From NCBI RefSeq assembly GCF_023100725.1, contig NZ_CP095501.1, positions 3,596,001 through 3,660,000 of the forward strand: a stretch of DNA of 64,000 nt, given 5' to 3'. Below the pieces are notes generated by a model, which had not been told where the DNA came from, made no database searches, and saw nothing but the letters and a program-made list of their open reading frames with translations. The stretch is from Arthrobacter antioxidans. Lineage in GTDB: Bacteria > Actinomycetota > Actinomycetes > Actinomycetales > Micrococcaceae. Below are positions 43,519-52,773 of the stretch, piece after piece; within the stretch, counting starts at the first letter, position 1; every line of letters starts with the position of its first letter. The position numbers and the translations under genes were made by a program.

Positions 43519-44445
43519 ATGCCCCGAACATCCGCATCATCCCCGTCACCCGCCCTGATCAGGGCCAGCCGTCGCTCCCTCCACGTCATGAGCTTCAACA
43601 TCCGGTACGACCGCCCCGCGGCGCAGCCCGACGACGTGGACTACTGGCCGGACAGGATCGCACCCCTGCAGGACCTGCTGCGCCGGGAGGTCCCGGCCGT
43701 CCTCGGGGTGCAGGAGGCGCTGCACCACCAGCTGACGGCGATCGAGGCGGCCCTGCCGCCGAGGTACCGCCGGATCGGCGCCGGCAGGGACGGGGGCAGC
43801 CGCGGGGAGTACTCGGCCATCTTCTACGACGCCGGGCGCCTGCGGCTCATCGAATGGGACCAGTTCTGGCTGTCGGACAGCCCGAAACTCATCGGCTCGT
43901 CCACCTGGGGCAACGGCGTGACGCGCATCGTGACGTGGGGCCGGTTCCACGACAGCGGGACGGATCGTGAGATCCTGCTCGTGAACACCCACTTCGACCA
44001 CGAATCCGAGAATGCGCGGGTCCGCAGCGCCGCCGCGGTGCTCGACCTCGTGCGCTTCTTCCGCCCCGCCCTGCCCGCCATCGTGATGGGCGACTTCAAC
44101 TCCGACGCCGGATCCTCCTCCGCGTACCGGCGGTTCCTCGACTCGGAGGTCCTCGTCGATGCCTGGGCCCGGGCGGACGAGCACCTCACGCCCGCCTACG
44201 GCACCTATCCCCGCTACGACCGTCCCGTGGACGGGGGTGCGCGCATCGACTGGATCCTCACCACCCCCGACGTGCGGGTCCGGCAGGCGGCGGTGAACAC
44301 CTCCACCCTGGACGGCAGGTACGCGAGCGACCACGCCGCCGTGCAGGCGCTCGTCGACATCCCGCCCCGACGCGAGGAGCCGGGCGCTCCGCAGCCGGTC
44401 CGCCGGCACCGGGACGCGCGGGGCCGAGGGCCGAAAAGCCCCTGA
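43519..44445 (+). CDS. endonuclease/exonuclease/phosphatase family protein
   Basis: This 308-residue DNase I-like metal hydrolase has VMSFNIRYD, GVQEALHHQL with the metal-binding Glu, NTHFDHES, MGDFNSD, IDWILTT and a C-terminal SDHAAV, the full set of family motifs. It has no signal peptide, so it should be cytoplasmic. The ATG at 43519 has GGAAGG five bases upstream; an in-frame GTG at 43498 precedes that site. Substrate could be a phosphodiester of nucleic acid, inositol or lipid. Confidence 0.88.
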   Translation: MPRTSASSPSPALIRASRRSLHVMSFNIRYDRPAAQPDDVDYWPDRIAPLQDLLRREVPAVLGVQEALHHQLTAIEAALPPRYRRIGAGRDGGSRGEYSAIFYDAGRLRLIEWDQFWLSDSPKLIGSSTWGNGVTRIVTWGRFHDSGTDREILLVNTHFDHESENARVRSAAAVLDLVRFFRPALPAIVMGDFNSDAGSSSAYRRFLDSEVLVDAWARADEHLTPAYGTYPRYDRPVDGGARIDWILTTPDVRVRQAAVNTSTLDGRYASDHAAVQALVDIPPRREEPGAPQPVRRHRDARGRGPKSP

Positions 44446-44483
44446 CCCCCGCCGGGAACCGGACCCCGGGGGTCGAAACGCCC
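44428..44483. promoter_or_regulatory. two DosR/DevR-like boxes in an imperfect tandem repeat
   Basis: GGGCCGAAAAGCCC (44428-44441) and GGGTCGAAACGCCC (44470-44483) share the GGG-N8-CCC shape of DosR/DevR response sites. They belong to a longer imperfect repeat of about 42 bases that ends in ACCGGAC each time. They lie 36-91 bases before the lipase maturation factor-like gene. Only the pattern supports the call; no DosR gene is in the window. Confidence 0.35.
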
Positions 44484-44518
44484 TTGACGCCCCCTCCCGG
44501 GGACCGGACGCTGAGGGG

Positions 44519-45961
44519 ATGGAGTGGATCGCCGGGATCCTCACGGCCGAGGACTACGAAGTGGGGCGGCAGATCGCGCAGCGCGGGGTCGCCGCCGTGT
44601 ACCTCATCGCGTTCCTGTCCGCCGTCGCCCAGTTCCCGGCCCTCCTCGGCGAGAAGGGCCTCATGCCCGTCCCCGTCTTCCTCGAGCGGGCCGGCAGGCG
44701 GGCCGGACCGTCGCTCTTCCATCGCGGTTACACGGACCGCCGCCTGCGCGCCGTGGCCTGGACCGGCACGGCGGTCGCCGCACTGCTCGTCCTCGGCGTC
44801 CCGCAGGCCGGACCGCCGTGGGTCCCCCTGATCGCGTTCCTCCTGATCTGGTGGCTGTACACGTCGATCGTGAACGTGGGCCAGGCGTTCTACGGGTTCG
44901 GGTGGGAGAGCCTCCTGCTGGAGGCGGGGTTCATCGTCGCCTTCCTCGGGTCCGCGGAGATCGCGCCGCCGTTCCTGGTGCTGCTGATGATCCGCTGGCT
45001 CGTCTTCCGGCTCGAATTCGGGGCCGGGATGATCAAGATGCGCGGCGACCGCTCCTGGCGTGACCTGACAGCCCTGTACTACCACCACGAGACCCAGCCC
45101 ATGCCGAATCCGGCCAGCCGGTTCTTCCACCTGCTGCCGAAACCGCTGCACCGTCTCGAGGTGGCGGGGAACCACGTCACGCAGCTGATCGTCCCGTTTC
45201 TCCTCTTCACGCCGCAGCCGGTGGCGGGCGTCGCCGCGCTGGTCATCATCGCCACGCAGGGCTGGCTCGTGCTCTCCGGCAACTTCGCCTGGCTCAACAC
45301 CCTGACGATCATCCTGGCCTTCGCCGCGGTGCCCGATTCCTTCTACGAGGCGGTGGTCCCGGCCCTCGACGTATCCGGCGCCTACCAGCCCACGCCGCTG
45401 TACGTGACCGTCGTCGTCGTCCTCGCGATGCTGTTCCTCGCCTACCTGGGCCGGCCGGCGCTGCTGAACCTGTTCGCCCGTCGGCAACTCATGAACGCGA
45501 GCTTCAACCGGTGGCATCTCGGCAACGCCTACGGGGCGTTCGGGAGCGTGACGAAGGTGCGGTACGAGGTGATCGTGGAGGGAACGCTCGACCGCGTGGG
45601 TCCCGGCGCACAGTGGCGCGAGTACGAGTTCAAGGGCAAGCCCGGTGACCCGTCGCGGATGCCGCGCCAGTTCGCGCCGTACCACCTGCGGCTGGACTGG
45701 ATGATGTGGTTCCTCGCCCTGGGGTCGGAGCGGGGCTGGTTCAGCCCGTTCCTGGTGAAGCTCCTCCAGGCGGACCCGCTGGTCCTGAAGCTGCTCCGCA
45801 CGGACCCCTTCGACGGCGCACGGCCCCGCTACGTCCGGGCGCGCATCTTCATCTACCGCTTCTCCACCCGGGAGGAGAAACGGGCCACCGGGTTGTGGTG
45901 GATCCGCGAGCCGCAGGGCGTCCTGGTGCATCCGGCCTCACTGCGGGCCGACGTCCCCTGA
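44519..45961 (+). CDS. lipase maturation factor family membrane protein
   Basis: This 480-residue protein resembles vertebrate LMF1 and its bacterial relatives. It has several membrane segments in the first 330 residues and family motifs such as FYGFGWESLLLEAGF, RWLVFRLEFGAGMIKMRGD, YYHHETQPMPNP and NTLTIIL. The soluble C-terminal part has KGKPGDPSRMPRQFAPYHLRLDW. The bacterial function is unknown. The gene overlaps the convergent 2'-5' RNA ligase-like gene by 24 bases. Confidence 0.88.
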   Translation: MEWIAGILTAEDYEVGRQIAQRGVAAVYLIAFLSAVAQFPALLGEKGLMPVPVFLERAGRRAGPSLFHRGYTDRRLRAVAWTGTAVAALLVLGVPQAGPPWVPLIAFLLIWWLYTSIVNVGQAFYGFGWESLLLEAGFIVAFLGSAEIAPPFLVLLMIRWLVFRLEFGAGMIKMRGDRSWRDLTALYYHHETQPMPNPASRFFHLLPKPLHRLEVAGNHVTQLIVPFLLFTPQPVAGVAALVIIATQGWLVLSGNFAWLNTLTIILAFAAVPDSFYEAVVPALDVSGAYQPTPLYVTVVVVLAMLFLAYLGRPALLNLFARRQLMNASFNRWHLGNAYGAFGSVTKVRYEVIVEGTLDRVGPGAQWREYEFKGKPGDPSRMPRQFAPYHLRLDWMMWFLALGSERGWFSPFLVKLLQADPLVLKLLRTDPFDGARPRYVRARIFIYRFSTREEKRATGLWWIREPQGVLVHPASLRADVP

Positions 45962-46501
45962 GCCGGCGGTCCACGCGTCCCCGCCGCCGAGCAGGACCAG
46001 CCGTTTCTCCTGCGCGTCCCAGCGGCGGACGGCCCCGGCGCGGAGCCGGTCCGGCGCCCGGTCCCGCAGGATCCCGAGTGCGGCGGCCAGCTGGTCGGCC
46101 GTCAGCCCGTGGCCCAGTGTGATGTGCGGGGTCCAGGCCCCCGGGACCGTCGTGGGCACGGGATCCTCGACGCCGTCCAGGGCAGCCCAGATCCGGTGGT
46201 GCAGTCCGGTCAGGGCGTCGCCCGCGACGACCTGCCGGGCGAGCACGTATTTCCGCCGGGTCGGGAAGACGAGGAACCCCGCGGTGGCCAGTTCCATCGG
46301 GCCGTCCTGCGCCGCGGTGGCGAGGCGGGCGTCGTAGGGGTCGTCGATGCGCCCCGCGGCCGCGAGGGTGACGTGCGGGCTGTTGCTGAAGGACTGGTGG
46401 CGTGACTGGTTCGGCAGGCCCGCGGCCTCGAGCGCCGCCCAGTCCTCGAGCAGGACGAGCTCCGACGGCGGGTCCAGCAGGAGTTCGACGCTATCGGCCA
46501 T
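45938..46501 (-). CDS. 2'-5' RNA ligase / 2H phosphoesterase family protein
   Basis: This 187-residue protein has the two HxT-type motifs of the 2H superfamily, SPHVTLAA and TPHITLGHG, which form the active site. Members hydrolyse or ligate 2'-5' or cyclic phosphodiesters. The gene ends inside the 3' end of the convergent LMF-like gene. It lies 54 bases downstream of the FHA gene on the same strand. Confidence 0.82.
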   Translation of the reverse strand: MADSVELLLDPPSELVLLEDWAALEAAGLPNQSRHQSFSNSPHVTLAAAGRIDDPYDARLATAAQDGPMELATAGFLVFPTRRKYVLARQVVAGDALTGLHHRIWAALDGVEDPVPTTVPGAWTPHITLGHGLTADQLAAALGILRDRAPDRLRAGAVRRWDAQEKRLVLLGGGDAWTAGSGDVGPQ

Positions 46502-46555
46502 CCCGCGCCCGCCCTCCTGCCGGTCCCGTCCCTCGGTCTCCCCGCTGCACCGGGG

Positions 46556-47473
46556 TCAGGGCCGCCGCCGTCGGAAGTCCCCGACGCCGGCGGAGCCGTC
46601 CACCTCGGTGGCGCCGGTCCGCGGATTGCGCTGCGGGCGCTGGTAGGCGAGCTCGCCACCGCTGCGGCCGCCGAACGGCCGTCCGTGGTCCGCGTACTCC
46701 TCGCGGAAGAACGCGAGCGCCCACTCCCCGAACTGGATGCGCGCACCGGTGCGGAGGACGGACGGTTCCCTGCCGTTGACGCTGCCCGTGATGACGCCGT
46801 GCGGCACCAGCACGTACTCGTCGTCCTCCGTGTGGAGCACCTCGGCATGCAGCTCGTCGAGGCCGGTGAGCCGAAGCATCGCGTCCTCGCCGCTGCCGAC
46901 CGTGGTGCGCTCGGCGACCAGTTCGAACTCCCGCGGCACCTGGCCGGTCCACGTCGCGGCGTTCTGCACGAAGATGAGGCGGGGGCGCCCCGACCCCCGC
47001 AGGTAATGCGTGGTGGTGATGGTCCGCCGGATCCTGCGGTTGACCGTCGGGACGAGCGGGAACGGCGTGGAGGGCGGGATGAGCGATGGCGCATCGCCCT
47101 TTTCGAGTGCGCGCCGGCCGATGCCGAGCAGGGGCGCGAGCGTGCCCGGCGAGCCGAGGCGGATGTGGGGTGAACGCGTGATGAGCCGCTGCGCCAGGGA
47201 GGACTCCACGGCACCGATGCTCACCAGCAGGCCCTTGGGCCCGGAGACCGACACCGCGAGTCCGCGCTCCGCCAGCTGCCGGGCGATACTCCGCACCTGC
47301 CCGAGGCCGGGGAGGTTGTTCCCACGGAAGGAGCCGGGGTCGTCGACGAAGATCTCGATGGTGGCGCCGGCCGCCCTCACGGTGCCGGACAGCCCTGCTT
47401 CCGGCTTGCCGTCGATGGCCGGCTCCCCCAGCGAGAAATCGATGTCAATGTCGAACCTGAGTGATGAGGCCAT
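46556..47473 (-). CDS. FHA-domain protein
   Basis: This 305-residue protein has an N-terminal part of unknown type and a C-terminal forkhead-associated domain (about 205-275): TTVGSGEDAMLRL, DELHAEVLH and TGARIQFGEWALAFF. FHA domains bind phosphothreonine peptides from Ser/Thr kinases. It is followed by the RNA ligase-like gene and preceded by a small gene 15 bases upstream, probably one operon. Confidence 0.8.
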   Translation of the reverse strand: MASSLRFDIDIDFSLGEPAIDGKPEAGLSGTVRAAGATIEIFVDDPGSFRGNNLPGLGQVRSIARQLAERGLAVSVSGPKGLLVSIGAVESSLAQRLITRSPHIRLGSPGTLAPLLGIGRRALEKGDAPSLIPPSTPFPLVPTVNRRIRRTITTTHYLRGSGRPRLIFVQNAATWTGQVPREFELVAERTTVGSGEDAMLRLTGLDELHAEVLHTEDDEYVLVPHGVITGSVNGREPSVLRTGARIQFGEWALAFFREEYADHGRPFGGRSGGELAYQRPQRNPRTGATEVDGSAGVGDFRRRRP

Positions 47474-47488
47474 GACGCGTGCGGCGGA

Positions 47489-47743
47489 TCAGGTGGCGTG
47501 CGGGTCGGAGCCGCCGGCGACGTTGTCGCTGGTGGTGATCCGCAGGGTGCCGTTGAACTTCCAGGTGGCGCGCGGGGCATCGGGACCGATGTCGCGCGGG
47601 ACCTCGACGGTCATGTCATCCAGCGTGTAGTTGATCGCGGCGCCGCGCCCGGTCAAATAGGACCACATCTCTTCCGCGAGGTCCGTCCAGTCGCGGATGG
47701 TGTGCGACTCGCCCGTGCTGACGCCTGAGGTGTTTTCAGTCAT
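47489..47743 (-). CDS. hypothetical protein, 84 residues
   Basis: This small acidic protein (MTENTSGVSTGES at the start, then TWKFNGTLRITTSDN) has no membrane segment and no family I know. It starts 15 bases before the FHA gene, so the two are likely made together. Upstream, at 47774-47796, is a six-base inverted repeat (CAGACG and CGTCTG) that could be part of its control region. Confidence 0.65.
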   Translation of the reverse strand: MTENTSGVSTGESHTIRDWTDLAEEMWSYLTGRGAAINYTLDDMTVEVPRDIGPDAPRATWKFNGTLRITTSDNVAGGSDPHAT

Positions 47744-47876
47744 GTCGATTCCTTCGTCGGTGGTTCAACAATGACAGACGTCCTCTAACTCCGTCTGACG
47801 TGATAGTGCTCACCCTAGCCGAGCGTCCGGCCGTGCGGAACCCGTCCGCGGTGCGGACGGGTCCCGGGTCGGAGGA

Positions 47877-48860
47877 TCACCATCGGGGGTGCACGGTGGC
47901 CCTGAAATGGCGGTCGTAGATATCGGCGACGGCGGCGTTCAGCTGCGCGCCGAGGTCCGTGTGGTTGGCCGCTGCCGCGTTGGATCGGGCCTGCTCCGGG
48001 TTGCGGGCGCCGGGGATGACGGTGCTCACACCCTCCTGGGCGATGATCCAGGCGAGGGCCGCCTGGGCGGTCGTGACGCCGTCGGGTACGAGCTCCGCGA
48101 ACTCGCGGGCGGCCTCGATGCCGGTCGCGTAGTCGACGCCCGAGAAGGTCTCCCCGACATCGAACGCGGCGCCGTTCCGGTTGTAGTTGCGGTGGTCGTC
48201 GTCGGCGAACGCGGTGTCCTTGGTGTACTTGCCGGACAGGAGTCCCGACGCCAGGGGGACGCGCGCGATGATCCCGACGCCGCCGGCCTGTGCCGCGGGC
48301 AGGACGTCGTCGAGCGGCTTGAGGCGGAACGCGTTCAGGATGATCTGCACGCTGGCGGTGTTGCCGCGGGCGATGGCCTCGAGCGCCTCGTCGGTGCGCT
48401 CCACGCTGACGCCGTAGTTCCTGATGACGCCGTCACCGACGAGGGTGTCGAGCGCGTCGTAGACCTCGTCGGAGCTGTAGACGGCGGTCGGCGGGCAGTG
48501 GAGCTGGACGAGGTCCAGGGTGTCCACGCCGAGATTCGTCCGCGACCGGTCGACCCACTGGCGGAAGTTGGCCAGCGTGTAGTTCTCGGGGGCCTGATCG
48601 ACGCGGCGGCCCATCTTCGTGCCGACGAGCATGTCGAGGCCGGGGTTGTCCTTGAGGAACGCCCCGATGGTCGATTCGCTGCGTCCGTCGCCGTAGACGT
48701 CCGCGGTGTCGAAGAAGGTCACGCCGGCGTCGACGGCCCCCTCGAGGACGGCGACGGCGTCCTTGTCCTCCACCTCGCCCCAGTCCGCGCCGAGCTGCCA
48801 GGTGCCGAGGCCGACGACGGAGACGGGACGACCGGTTCTTCCAAGGGTTCTCTGTTCCAT
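47877..48860 (-). CDS. aldo/keto reductase
   Basis: This 327-residue NADPH-dependent reductase has the AKR catalytic set: DTADVYGDGRSE with Asp and Tyr, VGTKMG with Lys, and LVQLHCPP with His. STVIPGARNPEQARSN is the cofactor-binding end. The ATG at 48860 lies seven bases after TATAGT, so it is probably leaderless. A longer frame to 49112 runs only over the neighbouring gene. It may be separately transcribed from the photolyase-like gene that ends nine bases upstream. Confidence 0.9.
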   Translation of the reverse strand: MEQRTLGRTGRPVSVVGLGTWQLGADWGEVEDKDAVAVLEGAVDAGVTFFDTADVYGDGRSESTIGAFLKDNPGLDMLVGTKMGRRVDQAPENYTLANFRQWVDRSRTNLGVDTLDLVQLHCPPTAVYSSDEVYDALDTLVGDGVIRNYGVSVERTDEALEAIARGNTASVQIILNAFRLKPLDDVLPAAQAGGVGIIARVPLASGLLSGKYTKDTAFADDDHRNYNRNGAAFDVGETFSGVDYATGIEAAREFAELVPDGVTTAQAALAWIIAQEGVSTVIPGARNPEQARSNAAAANHTDLGAQLNAAVADIYDRHFRATVHPRW

Positions 48861-48868
48861 GATCCCGA

Positions 48869-50410
48869 CTATAGGCCGGGGAGCGTGCCCTCCGTCGCGT
48901 CGGTGTCCGGCGACGCGTCCGCGGGCGGGACGGCCGTCGTCGACCCCTCGCCCGGGAGCCACCGCGCCGCCTCGTGCCGCAGTGCCGTCCGCCGCTCGGC
49001 GTCCATGCGGTCGAGGAGCACCACGCTCATGGTGGAGCGGGGGTTGCGGGCGAACAGCTCGCGGTGGTCGTCCACGAACTCCCAGTAGAGCGCGTCCCAG
49101 CTGAACCGCCACGGACCGTCCTTGAAGTCGCTCATCTTCTTGATGTAGTTGCTGCCGCTGACGTACGGCTTAGTGGTGATCATGGTTCCGGCCGCGAACT
49201 GGCTCATCGCGTACACATTGGGCACCATCACCCAGTCGTAGGCGTCGATGAACATCTCCATGAACCACGCATGGACGGCGTCCGGCTTTGCCCGCATGAG
49301 CAGGGTCGCGTTGCCCAGCACCATGAGCCGCTCGATGTGGTGGGCGTAGGCGGTGTCGAGGACGCGGGTGATGACGGAGTCCACGGGTGCCAGACCCGTT
49401 TCGCCGGTCCACCAGCCCGCGTGGAGGTCCGCCGTGAACCCGAGGGTGTTGCCGGTCCGCATCTCCCGCCCGCGGAGCACGTAGGACGCCCGGATGTACT
49501 CCCGCCATCCGATGACCTGCCGGATGAAGCCCTCCACGCTGGCGATCGGTGTGTCGTGGCGGTCGGCGAAGTCCAGCGCGAGGTCCACCACCTCGGCGGG
49601 GCTGAGCAGACCGGTGTTCATGCTGGAGCTCAGGGCCGAGTGGAAGAGGTAGGTCTGACCCTCCGCGATCGCGTCCTCGTACGGGCCGAACAGCTCGAAG
49701 CGCTCGGTGAGGAATGCCTCGAGGGCATCGGAGGCCTGGCGGTGCGTGACAGGCCAGTTGAAGGACTCCGCGGTGCCGGGGTTGTCCGGGAACGCGCCCT
49801 GCACCCAGCTGATCGCGTCCTCGACCTCCGGCGGACGCTCGAAACGCGGCAGGTCCGGCAGCCCGATCTTCTTCGGCAGCTTCTTGCGGTTGTCGGCATC
49901 GAAGCTCCACTTCCCGCCCGTCGGGGAGCCGTCGGCCGCCACCATGATGCCGAGCCGCTTGCGCTGCCACTCGTAGAAGGTCTGCATGCGCCAGGTGTGG
50001 GAGGAGAAGTAGGTGCCGAGGACATCCCGCGAGGTGAGGAACTGCGGGGTCTCGAGGACCCGCACCGCCACGCCGGCGTCCGCGAGGGTCTGCGTGAGGC
50101 GCCGGTCCAACCAGTCGTCGACGACGTCGTAGTAGGTCGCGTGCGAGGCACCGCGGTCCGCGAGCGCGGCCGACAGCCGCTCCTGGCTGGTGGCCTCCGC
50201 GGAGGTCTCCACATAGTCGACGCCGTAGCCCGCATCCCGGACCCGCCGCGCGAAGAGGGTCATGGCTGCGCGGTGCAGGACGAGTTTCTGCTGGTGGAAC
50301 CGCAGGCTGCGGAACATGAGGTCGTCCTCGAGGAAGACGAAGTGCGTGTCCGGGGACGCCTCGAGGTGCTCCTCGAACAGCTGGTGCGGAAGGACGAGCT
50401 GGACGTGCAC
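48869..50410 (-). CDS. FeS-BCP/PhrB-type photolyase-cryptochrome without cysteines
   Basis: This 513-residue protein belongs to the deoxyribodipyrimidine photolyase-related family (prokaryotic 6-4 photolyases and CryB). It has HFVFLEDDLMF at the start, MQTFYEWQRKRLG, GKWSFDADNRKKLP, QVIGWREYIRASY, and ANVY-type MVPNVYAMSQFA. In classic members four cysteines hold a 4Fe-4S cluster around the last part. Here that part reads KMSDFKDGPWRFSWDALYW and the whole protein has no Cys, so it cannot hold the cluster through cysteines. FAD binding looks preserved. GTG 50410 has AGGAAGG upstream. Confidence 0.87.
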   Translation of the reverse strand: MHVQLVLPHQLFEEHLEASPDTHFVFLEDDLMFRSLRFHQQKLVLHRAAMTLFARRVRDAGYGVDYVETSAEATSQERLSAALADRGASHATYYDVVDDWLDRRLTQTLADAGVAVRVLETPQFLTSRDVLGTYFSSHTWRMQTFYEWQRKRLGIMVAADGSPTGGKWSFDADNRKKLPKKIGLPDLPRFERPPEVEDAISWVQGAFPDNPGTAESFNWPVTHRQASDALEAFLTERFELFGPYEDAIAEGQTYLFHSALSSSMNTGLLSPAEVVDLALDFADRHDTPIASVEGFIRQVIGWREYIRASYVLRGREMRTGNTLGFTADLHAGWWTGETGLAPVDSVITRVLDTAYAHHIERLMVLGNATLLMRAKPDAVHAWFMEMFIDAYDWVMVPNVYAMSQFAAGTMITTKPYVSGSNYIKKMSDFKDGPWRFSWDALYWEFVDDHRELFARNPRSTMSVVLLDRMDAERRTALRHEAARWLPGEGSTTAVPPADASPDTDATEGTLPGL

Positions 50411-50539
50411 GGAGGTGCCTTCCTGCAGGGGACGGTTGTCGGCAACCCTAGCGCCCGCCGCCGACAGGCCCGGATGCTTGACCGTGGCCGGGCTTGGTGG
50501 TTCGGTGGGGACCACCGACCGGCTCCGGAAGGGACCCTC

Positions 50540-52027
50540 ATGAGATCGCTCTGGCTCGATACCGCCCCGCACATCCCGGCCGACTCCCTGCCGGCCGGCG
50601 CCGCCTACGACGCGGTCGTCGTCGGGGCCGGGCTGACCGGGCTGACGACGGCGCTCCTGCTGTCCCGGGCCGGGCACCGGGTGGCGGTTCTCGAGGCCCG
50701 GACGGCCGGAGCGGTGACCACGGGCAACACCACGGCAAAGCTCTCGCTCCTGCAGGGGACGACCATCTCGGCGATCCTGAAACACCACGACGTGGAGCTC
50801 GCCCGGGCCTACGTCCTCGGGAACCGCGAGGGGCAGAGCTGGCTGCTGCGTTTCTGCGACGAGAACGGTATCGGCTACCAGACCCGGGACGCCGTCGAAT
50901 ACGCCACCACGGACTCGGGGGCGCGGAAGCTGACCGACGAGCACGAGGCGTGCGTCGCGGCAGGCCTCGCCACCGAACTGGGCAGCGCCGCCACCCTCCC
51001 CTTCCCCGTGCGGAAGACGCTGCGCCTGAGGGACCAGGCCCAGTTCCACCCGCTGGAGGTGCTGGCCGGACTGGCCTCGGAGTTCAGGCGGCACGGCGGC
51101 ACGCTGGTCGAGGGCGTCCGCGTCGAGGGCGTCGCGAGGACGGGGGCGCACGGCGTTGAACTGAAGACCAGCGCGGGTCCGGTGACGGCGTCGGACGTCG
51201 TCCTCGCCACGGGCATCCCCATCCTCGACCGCGGCGGCTACTTCGCCGTGCTGCAGCCCATGCGCTCGTACTGCGTGGCACTGACCGTGGAGGGCGACGT
51301 CCCGGAGGACATGTACCTCAGCGCCGACTCCCCTACCCGGTCGCTGCGCACCGCCGTCGTCGGCGGCACCACGTACCTGATCGTCGGGGGCAACGGCCAC
51401 AAGGTGGGGCACAACACCAACACGCAGGCGAGGGTGGACGGCCTCGCGCGGTGGGCGCGGGAGTACTTCCCGACGGCGCGCCCCGCCTACGCCTGGTCGG
51501 CCCAGGACTACACGCCCGCCGCGGCCGTCCCCTACGTGGGCAAGGTCCCGGCCGGCGGCGGACACATCTACGCAGCCACGGGCTACAACAAGTGGGGCAT
51601 GACCAACGCAGTGGCGGCATCACTGGCCCTCTCGGGGGAGATCCTCGGCGGCAACATGCCCTGGGCCGAGACCCTGTACCGGACCAGGGTCAGCCCGACC
51701 GACGCGCTGCAGACGGCGCAGGCGAACGCCGCGGTCGGCATGGAGATGGTGTCCGGCTGGTTGGGCGGCCTCGCGCGGTCCTCGTCCTCCACGCCCGGCG
51801 AGGGTGAGGGCCGCGTGATCCGCGAGGGTGCGCGCCCCGTCGGGGTGTGCACGGTGGACGGCGTTCAGCACCGCGTGTCGGCCGTCTGCCCCCACCTGAA
51901 GGGGATCCTGGCCTGGAACGACGCCGAGCGGTCCTGGGACTGCCCGCTCCACGGGTCGCGCTTCACGGCGGACGGGAAGCTGCTCGAGGGGCCGTCGACA
52001 TCGGACCTCGCCGATACGCGGCGCTGA
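50540..52027 (+). CDS. FAD-dependent oxidoreductase with C-terminal Rieske domain
   Basis: This 495-residue protein has a D-amino acid oxidase-like FAD domain (AVVVGAGLTGLTTALLLSRAG and later AATGYNKWGMTNAVAAS) and a Rieske 2Fe-2S domain. The Rieske ligands are Cys 450 and His 452 (CPHLKG) and Cys 468 and His 471 (CPLHGSRF). Such fusions occur in many soil bacteria; the substrate is unknown. ATG 50540 has GGAAGGG six bases upstream. It diverges from the photolyase-like gene, and light or stress control of both is possible. Confidence 0.9.
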   Translation: MRSLWLDTAPHIPADSLPAGAAYDAVVVGAGLTGLTTALLLSRAGHRVAVLEARTAGAVTTGNTTAKLSLLQGTTISAILKHHDVELARAYVLGNREGQSWLLRFCDENGIGYQTRDAVEYATTDSGARKLTDEHEACVAAGLATELGSAATLPFPVRKTLRLRDQAQFHPLEVLAGLASEFRRHGGTLVEGVRVEGVARTGAHGVELKTSAGPVTASDVVLATGIPILDRGGYFAVLQPMRSYCVALTVEGDVPEDMYLSADSPTRSLRTAVVGGTTYLIVGGNGHKVGHNTNTQARVDGLARWAREYFPTARPAYAWSAQDYTPAAAVPYVGKVPAGGGHIYAATGYNKWGMTNAVAASLALSGEILGGNMPWAETLYRTRVSPTDALQTAQANAAVGMEMVSGWLGGLARSSSSTPGEGEGRVIREGARPVGVCTVDGVQHRVSAVCPHLKGILAWNDAERSWDCPLHGSRFTADGKLLEGPSTSDLADTRR

Positions 52028-52089
52028 CGCGCCGCGCTCGATCAGGCCTCGCCCGGGCAGGCGCGGGGCGGAGCCCCGGCGGGCGCGGG

Positions 52090-52773
52090 TCAGGCGCGTC
52101 CGCGCCGGGCCCCTCCGACGAGTTCGGCGACCGGTCGCGCGCGCCGGCTGATGAGGATCACCACGGCACCGAAGGCCAGGACGGCCACCGCGATGACGAC
52201 GACGTACAGGGCCACCGAGGCATAGCCCGACGCCGGGTCGAGGAACGGGTACGGCACCCAGCCGTCGGCGGCACCCCGCACGAGGACCACCGTCACCCAG
52301 GCCAGCGGGAAGACGAGGACGAGGCGCAGGACGCGGTAGGAGAGCGCACGGCGGTCGGCGGCGACGACCCAGTCCAGGACGGCGTAGACGGGGAATCCGA
52401 CATGCATGACCCAGTTGGCCCAGGCGAGCTCAACGCCGCCCGGGAGTCCGGCCAGCAGCAGGTTGTAGACGACGCCGACGACGGACATGTACGTGGTGAC
52501 GGCAGCACGGACGGGCAGGAGCCATTCGGGGTCGGCCGCTCCGCGGATCTGGAGCACGGCGGCGAGGAGGAGGACGCCCGCGGCCAGGAGGTTGCCCTGG
52601 ATGGTGAAGAATCCGAAGAAGTTGAACGGGTTCACGGCGCCCCGGGACGCCGTGTCCAAAAAGGTGGAGAGGACTGCGAGGACCACGACCACCCCCACCA
52701 CCAGGCGGACGGCGGCGCGGAGCGGCAGGGTCTGCGGGCGGAGAGCGCGCACGCCCGCGGGTGCCCCCGTCAC
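52090..52773 (-). CDS. Pr6Pr family membrane protein
   Basis: This 227-residue protein has six predicted membrane helices and the motif NPFNFFGFFTIQGN near the second helix, typical of the Pr6Pr (FAR-17a/AIG1-like) family. WVMHVGFPVYAVLDWV carries the conserved His. Eukaryotic relatives are threonine hydrolases of lipids; the bacterial role is unknown. Its GTG overlaps the mscL stop by four bases, so it is the second gene of an mscL operon. Confidence 0.82.
   Translation of the reverse strand: MTGAPAGVRALRPQTLPLRAAVRLVVGVVVVLAVLSTFLDTASRGAVNPFNFFGFFTIQGNLLAAGVLLLAAVLQIRGAADPEWLLPVRAAVTTYMSVVGVVYNLLLAGLPGGVELAWANWVMHVGFPVYAVLDWVVAADRRALSYRVLRLVLVFPLAWVTVVLVRGAADGWVPYPFLDPASGYASVALYVVVIAVAVLAFGAVVILISRRARPVAELVGGARRGRA

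Noticed and set aside
48974..50539. Plus-strand extension of the Rieske oxidoreductase to 1017 residues
   Set aside because: The added part is antisense to the photolyase-like gene; the FAD motif and ribosome site place the start at 50540.
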